Shown piece after piece: positions 1-4,986 of a stretch of DNA of 5,267 nucleotides (the first letter of the stretch is position 1; each line of letters starts with the position of its first letter). Source of the DNA: SAR202 cluster bacterium. Its GTDB lineage: Bacteria > Chloroflexota > Dehalococcoidia > Lucifugimonadales > JASMAO01. The notes beneath the pieces are model-generated. The model saw only the letters and a list, made by a program, of their open reading frames with translations. It did no database searches and had not been told where the DNA came from. The translations under genes and the position numbers were made by a program. The DNA lies in NCBI GenBank assembly GCA_030754315.1, contig JASMAO010000145.1, positions 1 through 5,267 on the forward strand. Direction: 5' to 3'.

Positions 1-214
1 CCGAAGAGCACCGGACATCATCATCGGATCGTGGTGCGGCAAAAAGTTTCGACCGGAAAAAGTGGCAGCACGCCAAGGCTGGGATGCTATACCTGCAGTG
101 CAGAACGGCGACATCTACGAAATCAAGTCAGCGGAGATTCTTCAGCCAGGGCCTGCAGCACTGACGGATGGACTGGACCAGTTGCAGGAGATAATCACTG
201 CCTGGGCCGGTTGA
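1..214 (+). CDS. Cobalamin-binding periplasmic protein (BtuF-like), C-terminal end, partial
   Basis: This is the 3' end of a gene whose start lies left of the window. The reading frame is open from base 2 to the TGA at 212-214 and gives the last 70 residues. They include PDIIIGSWCGKK, then a stretch around RQGWDAIPAVQNGDIYEI, then ILQPGPAALTDGL and a C-terminal helix rich in Leu, Gln and Ile. This pattern is characteristic of the last lobe of BtuF/FhuD-type periplasmic binding proteins (PF01497), particularly the subgroup annotated as cobalamin-binding proteins. Members of this family bind vitamin B12 or iron-siderophore complexes in the periplasm and pass them to an ABC importer. The ligand cannot be decided from this fragment. 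The signal peptide and N-terminal lobe are outside the window. The gene converges on the oxygenase gene with only 17 bases between the stop codons and no visible terminator hairpin. The family call is fairly sure; B12 as ligand is less so. Confidence 0.8.
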   Translation, partial: RRAPDIIIGSWCGKKFRPEKVAARQGWDAIPAVQNGDIYEIKSAEILQPGPAALTDGLDQLQEIITAWAG

Positions 215-231
215 ATTCCGATCAGAGTATC

Positions 232-1023
232 TCAAGGTGGTAAAAGATCATCTGGCACGTCGCGCTCAAGAGCCTGTTCGACGTTGTCGAAACTCATGAG
301 CGCCATCAAGCGGGTGGTTTTGCCTTGGATCGGTGTGACTCGATGCAGGCTGTGCCGGCCTCGGAAAAGGACCATATCACCGGGCTGAAAATCCACGGCG
401 ATTCGTTGCTCATCGTTGCCACCTAAAATAGACGAGACTGCTGAGAAGTTTTCGTCCTCAGCACTACGTACAGAAGGGATGTATTCGAAGTCACCGCCAT
501 CGTCAGCGGGCCGTAACAAAATCGACGCGACCAGTTCGCAAGCATCGAAATGCCACCCTAGCTGGTCATTCGTCCCCATCACTGTGTAATTGAGTGATCC
601 TCTTGGGTCACTGTAACGATAGATCGGTTCATCTGGTAACAATCCTCGGAGAAACGTCAGCAGATCGTCGCCTTGAAACAGTATCTTTAGCGGCGAGTCG
701 TTAGAAATCAATTTACGGGAGACATAACGTACAGCAAATCGCACGGTTGAATTCCGTGGGTGGCCCGCCGGATAGCTGTCATCCGGTTCACTGTAGTAAG
801 GGGTGTACTGATTGTTGCTGGGATGGGCTTGAAACTCGAGTGCGATTGCTTCTTTTCGGCAGTGGGATAAACCAGCCGGGCTGAGAAACTGAGGAAAGTG
901 ACAAGTACCAACCGTAGCTAGCTGTGATTGGGCAGATGCTATTAGTTGTTGCGACCGCGGATCGTCATTCCGATGAATCGGGTAGGTATTAGAATTTACG
1001 ATGGAATTCATAGTAGGTACCAA
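232..1023 (-). CDS. Fe(II)/2-oxoglutarate-dependent oxygenase, BesD/HalD-like group (probable hydroxylase)
   Basis: The 263-residue product is a cupin-fold 2-oxoglutarate oxygenase. The metal triad is readable: His158 and Asp160 in LGWHFD and distal His227 in GRHSLHRVTP, with Arg238 eleven residues later as the expected 2-oxoglutarate carboxylate ligand. Other group-typical blocks are DDSYPAGHPR (81-90), YRYSDPRGSLNYTVM (135-149), GGDFEYIP (176-183) and RSAEDENF (186-193). This layout resembles the family containing the amino-acid halogenase BesD and its HalD relatives. Those halogenases have Gly in place of the metal-binding Asp; here Asp160 is present, so hydroxylation or another oxidation is the likelier reaction. 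The substrate is unknown; a free amino acid or derivative is an inference from the family. No signal peptide is visible, so it should be cytoplasmic. The longest frame starts at TTG (1021-1023), just four codons after an in-frame TAG. An ATG four codons inside (1009-1011) is the alternative start. The gene is divergent from the hydrolase. Confidence 0.88.
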   Translation of the reverse strand: MVPTMNSIVNSNTYPIHRNDDPRSQQLIASAQSQLATVGTCHFPQFLSPAGLSHCRKEAIALEFQAHPSNNQYTPYYSEPDDSYPAGHPRNSTVRFAVRYVSRKLISNDSPLKILFQGDDLLTFLRGLLPDEPIYRYSDPRGSLNYTVMGTNDQLGWHFDACELVASILLRPADDGGDFEYIPSVRSAEDENFSAVSSILGGNDEQRIAVDFQPGDMVLFRGRHSLHRVTPIQGKTTRLMALMSFDNVEQALERDVPDDLLPP

Positions 1024-1033
1024 GTTGATAGTT

Positions 1034-1037
1034 TCCT
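1034..1037 (-). promoter_or_regulatory. Candidate ribosome binding site deciding the oxygenase start
   Basis: Read on the minus strand, GGTAGGAAA contains AGGA ending 10 bases before the TTG at 1023. The same site would be 22 bases from the internal ATG at 1011, which has no purine-rich sequence of its own immediately upstream. This favours the TTG start, although the 10-base gap is slightly long. The site is weak to moderate. Confidence 0.45.
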
Positions 1038-1085
1038 ACCCTAAACTAGGTTTGTATATCCAGATAGGGCCGCGGCGAATATAAC

Positions 1086-1090
1086 AGGAA
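1086..1090 (+). promoter_or_regulatory. Ribosome binding site of the CocE/NonD hydrolase
   Basis: AGGAA ends 7 bases before the ATG at 1098, a normal Shine-Dalgarno distance. It supports that ATG over later in-frame candidates. Confidence 0.65.
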
Positions 1091-1097
1091 CTAAAAG

Positions 1098-3131
1098 ATG
1101 AAAACGATCAGAGAATTCCCATGCAAGATAAAGGTATTAGAGGCAGGAATTTGGATTCCAATGAAGCGAGGCGATCGGCTTGCCGCTCGGATTTGGATGC
1201 CTGAGGATGCGGACTCGGACAATCCGGTACCTGCCCTATTGGAATATATACCTTATCGAAAACGAGACATGACTCGGGAGGGAGACGAGCCGAAACACAG
1301 CTACTTTGCCGGACATGGCTACGCCAGTGTCCGGGTGGATATGGCTGGTGCTGGCGATAGTTTTGGTGTGATGCGGGATGAGTATGCTCACCAAGAGCTT
1401 AGTGATGGGAAAGAGATTATTGCCTGGCTCGCCCGTCAGTCCTGGTGTAATGGAAAGGTCGGGATGTTTGGTATCTCCTGGGGAGGTTTTAATTCACTTC
1501 AGGTAGCGGCGCTTAGACCACCGGCATTAAAAGCTATTGTGACCTCGTGTTCGACTGACGATCGTTATGCAAACGATATGCACTACAGCGGTGGATGCCT
1601 CCTCAATGACAATCTGGATTGGGGCACAACTTTCTTTTCGATTTTGCCGTTGCCAGGCGACCCCGAGATCATGGGCGCTGGTTGGCGCAAAAATTGGAAA
1701 AAACGACTGGACGGTGTTCCTTGCCCAATCGAAAAGTGGATGAAACATCCAACGCGGGATGCTTATTGGCGCCACGGCTCAGTATGTGAAAACTACGATA
1801 ACATTCGGTGCGCCGTTATGGCGGTCGGTGGGTGGCTAGACGGCTATACGGATGCGATTCCCAGGTTGTTAAAACACCTCCAAGTTCCACGGATGGGAAT
1901 TATCGGTCCCCACGGTCATCAGTGGGGACAATCTCTCAGAGCCCCCGGCCCTGCGATCGGATTCCTGCAGGAAATGCTACGGTGGTGGGATTACTGGTTA
2001 AAGGAAATTGATACTGGCATTATGAAGGAGCCGATGCTCCGCGCCTACATGCAACAAGATGTACCGGCCGCACCTTGGTATGCAGACTGCCCCGGCCGTT
2101 GGGTTGGGGAAACGCAGTGGCCAAGTCCTCGTATCAGTGTCAAGAAATTGTATTTAAGTGAAGCTGGTCTGTCGTCAAAACCAACTCGAGATGTAGCGAA
2201 GGTTGCAGTCACGCCGCAGACATTGGGTTTAGCGGGTGGAGAATGGTGTCCTTACGGTACTGGAGGAGAAGGTCCAGAGTTTCCTGGTGATCAGCGATTT
2301 GATGATGGTGCGTCAATTTGTTTTGATGGTTCACCACTTCGATCTGATCTGGAAATTCTAGGCGCCACCAAGGTGACGTTGAATCTTTCAGTCGATCGCC
2401 CCACGGCATTTGTTTGTGTTCGCCTCAATGACGTAAAGCCCGATGGATCGTCCACTCGAGTAGCTTATGCTGTGATGAACCTCACTCATAGAAATGGTCA
2501 CCATAGAACTCAGAAACTAATTCCTGGGCGGCAATACCGTGTGAATTTTCAACTAAGTGATGCAGCTTATTCGTTTATCCGTGGTCATAGATTGCGTATA
2601 GCGATCTCGACTACTTACTGGCCTATGATCTGGCCTTCCCCCGAACCCGTCGAACTAACACTTCATACGCAAAACAGTTCGATAGAGTTGCCCGTTAGAC
2701 CCAGCCGAGGCGGGCCAAAGTTGACGCCTTTTCTTTCCGCGGAGGAGGGGTCGCCAATGCCGGCTACAATTTTGTCAGCAGGGGCTTCTGAAAATAGAGT
2801 TTCCCGTGATGTGTTGAGTGGCCGTGTAGAGGTGTTATCAGAGCGAGGTGGGGACAAAGTTGTGATTGAAGAACATGGTCTGGAAGTTGGCGGACGAAAG
2901 ACTATCGAGCGAATGTCAATTACAGAAGGCGATCCTTTGAGCGCTGAGACTGAAATGACAGTGGGTAATCAGGTAAAAAGGGATGGATTTGATGTCGAAG
3001 TTAAGGCGCGTACCCACCTGACGTCGACAGAAGACGACTTCTTGTTAACTGCTGACTTGGACGTGTACGAGTCAAAAAGTCGGGTTCTATCAAAACGATG
3101 GTCGGTAGCAATTCCGCGGCGCGGAATTTGA
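1098..3131 (+). CDS. CocE/NonD family serine hydrolase (peptidase S15-like acyl hydrolase)
   Basis: The 677-residue protein is an alpha/beta hydrolase of the X-Pro dipeptidyl-peptidase/cocaine esterase group. Residues about 15-280 form the catalytic domain. The nucleophile is Ser127 in GISWGG, the acid is Asp248 in GGWLDGYTDA, and the base is His274 in GPHGHQWG. Tyr53 in EYIPYRKRD matches the position of the oxyanion-hole tyrosine of CocE. Residues about 295-535 match the C-terminal jelly-roll domain (PF08530), with a typical entry motif LRWWDYWLKEIDTG. About 140 further residues (537-677) form an extension that CocE itself (about 570 residues) lacks. No signal peptide is seen, so the enzyme is probably cytoplasmic. 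Family members hydrolyse esters or amides, including cocaine, alpha-amino acid esters, acylated cephalosporins and X-Pro peptides; the substrate here cannot be read from the sequence. The gene lies upstream of a peptide-type ABC importer in the same direction, which suggests hydrolysis of the imported compound (inference). Confidence 0.92.
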   Translation: MKTIREFPCKIKVLEAGIWIPMKRGDRLAARIWMPEDADSDNPVPALLEYIPYRKRDMTREGDEPKHSYFAGHGYASVRVDMAGAGDSFGVMRDEYAHQELSDGKEIIAWLARQSWCNGKVGMFGISWGGFNSLQVAALRPPALKAIVTSCSTDDRYANDMHYSGGCLLNDNLDWGTTFFSILPLPGDPEIMGAGWRKNWKKRLDGVPCPIEKWMKHPTRDAYWRHGSVCENYDNIRCAVMAVGGWLDGYTDAIPRLLKHLQVPRMGIIGPHGHQWGQSLRAPGPAIGFLQEMLRWWDYWLKEIDTGIMKEPMLRAYMQQDVPAAPWYADCPGRWVGETQWPSPRISVKKLYLSEAGLSSKPTRDVAKVAVTPQTLGLAGGEWCPYGTGGEGPEFPGDQRFDDGASICFDGSPLRSDLEILGATKVTLNLSVDRPTAFVCVRLNDVKPDGSSTRVAYAVMNLTHRNGHHRTQKLIPGRQYRVNFQLSDAAYSFIRGHRLRIAISTTYWPMIWPSPEPVELTLHTQNSSIELPVRPSRGGPKLTPFLSAEEGSPMPATILSAGASENRVSRDVLSGRVEVLSERGGDKVVIEEHGLEVGGRKTIERMSITEGDPLSAETEMTVGNQVKRDGFDVEVKARTHLTSTEDDFLLTADLDVYESKSRVLSKRWSVAIPRRGI

Positions 3132-3160
3132 GCCAAAACCACATCTAATCGAAATTAACA

Positions 3161-3185
3161 ACTCACAAATAATGAGTATTTTTTT
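3161..3185 (+). terminator. Weak terminator-like hairpin after the hydrolase gene
   Basis: ACTCA (3161-3165) and TGAGT (3173-3177) can pair around a 7-base loop, followed one base later by seven T residues (3179-3185). It lies 30 bases after the hydrolase stop codon. The five-pair stem is AT-containing and short, so termination would be partial at best. The same bases could instead be part of a promoter, with TTAACA at 3155-3160 and TATTTT at 3177-3182 separated by 16 bases. Confidence 0.35.
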
Positions 3186-3233
3186 ATTATGGATTACTAC
3201 ATTTTGTCTAGAGAGGCCTAAGAATTCATCTAC

Positions 3234-3262
3234 TGGACAAGTTAGATAGTCAGAATTAGTAT
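3234..3262 (+). promoter_or_regulatory. Candidate sigma-70 promoter for the substrate-binding protein gene
   Basis: TGGACA (3234-3239, five of six matches to TTGACA) is followed after exactly 17 bases by TAGTAT (3257-3262, four of six matches to TATAAT). Transcription would begin near 3269-3270 and give a leader of about 75 bases that starts almost at the inverted repeat. The spacing is ideal but the -10 is imperfect, and the AT-rich context makes chance matches likely. Confidence 0.4.
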
Positions 3263-3335
3263 GAGTAATATATTAGCCAATGCAAACAAACGCAGCCTGG
3301 CTAATTTATTGCAACAGATTTACCGTTATACCTAA
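3261..3335 (+). CDS. Possible 24-codon leader ORF upstream of the binding protein
   Basis: An ATG at 3261 opens a 24-codon frame that ends with TAA at 3333-3335. The peptide starts MSNILANANKRSLAN and ends in QQIYRYT, and matches no family I recognise. Its stop codon overlaps the AAGGAG ribosome binding site of the next gene and lies in the same frame, so ribosomes ending here would be placed beside the binding-protein start. Against it: no clear Shine-Dalgarno sequence precedes the ATG, the candidate -10 at 3257-3262 overlaps that ATG so the two are mutually exclusive, and a frame of this length is common by chance. It is listed as a candidate only. Confidence 0.15.
   Translation: MSNILANANKRSLANLLQQIYRYT
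3272..3305. repeat. 8-bp perfect inverted repeat in the binding-protein leader
   Basis: ATTAGCCA (3272-3279) and TGGCTAAT (3298-3305) are exact reverse complements separated by 18 bases. The centre-to-centre distance is 26 bases. The element ends 39 bases before the ATG at 3345. It could form an RNA stem in the leader, or be a two-half-site DNA operator placed just after the candidate promoter. There is no T tract after it, so it is not an intrinsic terminator. Confidence 0.5.
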
Positions 3336-3339
3336 GGAG
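3334..3339 (+). promoter_or_regulatory. Strong ribosome binding site of the substrate-binding protein
   Basis: AAGGAG is a near-ideal Shine-Dalgarno sequence, 5 bases before the ATG at 3345. It is the strongest ribosome binding site in the window, consistent with the high translation expected of a periplasmic binding protein. It fixes the start codon and keeps the twin-arginine signal at the N terminus. Confidence 0.8.
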
Positions 3340-3344
3340 AATAT

Positions 3345-4895
3345 ATGAAGAACTTTGATGAAAAACGAAGAGAGTTTCTACAAGTAGCTTCTGCCCTTGG
3401 AATGAGTGCCGCACTGGGTGGCTACTCAATACAAACAAATGCAGAAGGACACCGTGTGCTAAATGCCCGGTCCCACCTTAAGCTGGCATCCCTTGATCCG
3501 GGTTACATGGTGGGAGGATCAGAAATCACAATCCAGTGGGCTTTGATGCCTAGACTCGCAAATTTTACTTTCGAGGGCGGCGCATTGGGATGGGCACCTT
3601 CTGATTTTGTATCTCATCTATCTCAACCCGATGGGAGTCATATTGACTATACCCTTAAACCCGGTTTGCAATGGTCGAACGGTTACGGCGAACTGACGTC
3701 AGACGATGTGAAATATTCGTTCGAGCGAATGCTCGAATCTGAATGGAAAGGCGACTGGTCTGCTTTAGATCATGTAGAAGTCAAGGATAAGTACAGCGGA
3801 ACTTTGGTCCTCAATAAAGCATTTGCACCAATCTGGGCGCTAGCACTTTTGAGTGGGACAGGAACATTGGTATGTAAAAAAGCAACTGAGGAAGTTGGTG
3901 GCAAGTACACGGTCGACGTTCCAGCCACTTGTGGGCCATACGTGATGGATTGGATTCCTAAGCAGAAAGTCACGCTTACACACAATCCATTGTGGACAGG
4001 GCCCAAACCATATTTTGACAAGATCAATTACATCAGTATTGATGCACCTGAAGCCGCTGAGCTCGCTTACGAAGCCGGCGAAGTTGACTGTACAAAAATT
4101 TTGGCGAAAACACATGTGCGTTGGATGAAGTCGCCGCCACCTAATACAAAGCTACACGTCGTCGGTGCGCTGCAGTACATGTGGATGGGTATGAATGTAG
4201 ATCACCCTAAGCTTAAGGATATTCGTGTGCGTCAAGCCATTCAGCACGCCGTGGACGTCGATTCAATCATTCAAGGTGCTTATGAAGGTGCGTCTATCCG
4301 ATCGCACGGCATGGTTTGTCCCGGTCTACCAGGGCAGCGTAAAGAGTCTCCTGTTGATTACAATCCTGGGAAAGCCAAAGCTTTATTGTCTGAAGCAGGC
4401 GTATCTGGTTTATCGTTGGTGCTTAAAACGCTCAATGTACAAGAGCGGGTTTTGGCTGCGCAGATCATTCAAGCAAATCTGGGGGCAGTTGGAATCAGCG
4501 TTAAAGTTATTCCGCTGGATTCAGGTCCATTCTGGAATATGGGCCAGGAAAGCAAAGGTGATGAATGGAAAGACCTGCAGATCTGGTTGATGCGTTATGG
4601 CGGGAGTCCAGACCCTCACAGTATGGCACAGTGGTTTGTAAAGGATCAGGTTGGAATATGGAATTGGGAACGCTGGTCAGATCCTGAGTACGAAGATCTC
4701 TATATCAAAGGACAACTAGAGACTGATCCCGCTAAGCGTAGTGCAATCTATGTGCGCATGCAGGAAATCATGGAGAATACGGGCGCTTATGTCTGGATCG
4801 GACATGAACCTGAAGTGTTTGCACATCGATCAAACCTCGCGCCGATGTTTGCCCCATCCGGGGAAGAAGATTTTGCACGTTTTACCGCGGCCTAA
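3345..4895 (+). CDS. ABC transporter substrate-binding protein, family 5 (peptide type), Tat-exported
   Basis: The 516-residue protein is a periplasmic solute-binding protein of the DppA/OppA family (SBP_bac_5, PF00496). The N terminus carries a twin-arginine signal: KRREFLQ (Arg8-Arg9) followed by a weakly hydrophobic stretch to about residue 27, with a plausible signal peptidase I site after Ala33 (TNA). There is no lipobox cysteine, so it should be a soluble periplasmic protein in a Gram-negative cell. Family landmarks are YTLKPGLQWSNG (102-113) with LTSDDVKYSFERML (117-130), CGPYVMDW (196-203), MGMNVDHP (281-288) with DIRVRQAIQHAVD (292-304), and the C-terminal block WSDPEYEDLYIKG (444-456). 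Length is normal for the family. The ligand may be a peptide, but the family also binds opines, glutathione and other compounds, so specificity is open. The following gene encodes the matching permease. The protein is complete, with no frameshift. Confidence 0.93.
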   Translation: MKNFDEKRREFLQVASALGMSAALGGYSIQTNAEGHRVLNARSHLKLASLDPGYMVGGSEITIQWALMPRLANFTFEGGALGWAPSDFVSHLSQPDGSHIDYTLKPGLQWSNGYGELTSDDVKYSFERMLESEWKGDWSALDHVEVKDKYSGTLVLNKAFAPIWALALLSGTGTLVCKKATEEVGGKYTVDVPATCGPYVMDWIPKQKVTLTHNPLWTGPKPYFDKINYISIDAPEAAELAYEAGEVDCTKILAKTHVRWMKSPPPNTKLHVVGALQYMWMGMNVDHPKLKDIRVRQAIQHAVDVDSIIQGAYEGASIRSHGMVCPGLPGQRKESPVDYNPGKAKALLSEAGVSGLSLVLKTLNVQERVLAAQIIQANLGAVGISVKVIPLDSGPFWNMGQESKGDEWKDLQIWLMRYGGSPDPHSMAQWFVKDQVGIWNWERWSDPEYEDLYIKGQLETDPAKRSAIYVRMQEIMENTGAYVWIGHEPEVFAHRSNLAPMFAPSGEEDFARFTAA

Positions 4896-4907
4896 TTCAC
4901 GCGGTAA
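4882..4907 (+). repeat. Hairpin enclosing the stop codon of the binding-protein gene
   Basis: TTACCGCG (4882-4889) pairs perfectly with CGCGGTAA (4900-4907) around a 10-base loop that contains the TAA stop (4893-4895). The stem is GC-rich at its closed end. No T tract follows directly. In RNA it would form 14 bases before the terminator stem, giving two stacked hairpins at the 3' end of the message. Such structures often protect upstream RNA from 3' exonucleases (known for ABC operons; inferred here). Confidence 0.6.
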
Positions 4908-4921
4908 CCTTTAACAAGTTG

Positions 4922-4956
4922 AAGGCCGGGGTCGTATCGACCCTGGCCTTTTCTTT
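4922..4956 (+). terminator. Strong intrinsic terminator between binding protein and permease genes
   Basis: AAGGCCGGGGTCG (4922-4934) pairs with CGACCCTGGCCTT (4938-4950) over 13 positions with one G-U wobble and a 3-base TAT loop. TTTTCTTT (4949-4956) forms the U tract. This is a textbook rho-independent terminator lying 27 bases after the binding-protein stop and 30 bases before the permease start. Since the permease belongs functionally to the same transporter, partial readthrough or a separate promoter is expected. No clear promoter is visible in the remaining 30 bases. Confidence 0.88.
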
Positions 4957-4986
4957 CCCGAGCGCTATTGCTCTTTCAGATCCGTA

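Larger units (their letters stand above)
1024..1097. promoter_or_regulatory. Divergent intergenic region between oxygenase and hydrolase genes
   Basis: This 74-base gap must hold the start signals of both divergent genes, unless the hydrolase promoter lies inside the oxygenase gene. No convincing -35/-10 pair with normal spacing was found on either strand. TTGATA (1025-1030) and TATATC (1055-1060) are the best plus-strand hexamers, but their 24-base spacing is too long. Two small symmetric elements are visible: AAAC-TAG-GTTT at 1043-1053 and the palindrome GCCGCGGC at 1069-1076. Either could be an operator half, but both are short enough to occur by chance. The arrangement would allow coordinated control of the two genes. 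Confidence 0.4.

Noticed and set aside
31..243. 70-residue plus-strand frame at the left edge
   Set aside because: It overlaps, in another frame, the recognisable C-terminal end of the BtuF-like protein and has no family-like sequence.
1025..1060. TTGATA and TATATC as a promoter for the hydrolase
   Set aside because: The 24-base spacer is far outside the normal sigma-70 range.
1069..1076. Palindrome GCCGCGGC as an operator
   Set aside because: Eight bases of GC-only symmetry are too short to claim a binding site without conservation data; it is noted only within the divergent region.
3155..3182. Alternative promoter TTAACA-16-TATTTT upstream of the binding protein
   Set aside because: It overlaps the terminator-like hairpin and T tract after the hydrolase, and the -10 is part of the T run. 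The pair at 3234-3262 has better spacing and position.
3770..4115. Two overlapping minus-strand frames of 85 and 91 residues
   Set aside because: Both lie antisense to conserved codons of the binding protein and show no known motif.
4225..4590. 121-residue plus-strand frame inside the binding-protein gene
   Set aside because: It is out of frame with a clearly coding gene, has low-complexity unconvincing composition and no ribosome binding site; it is a shadow.
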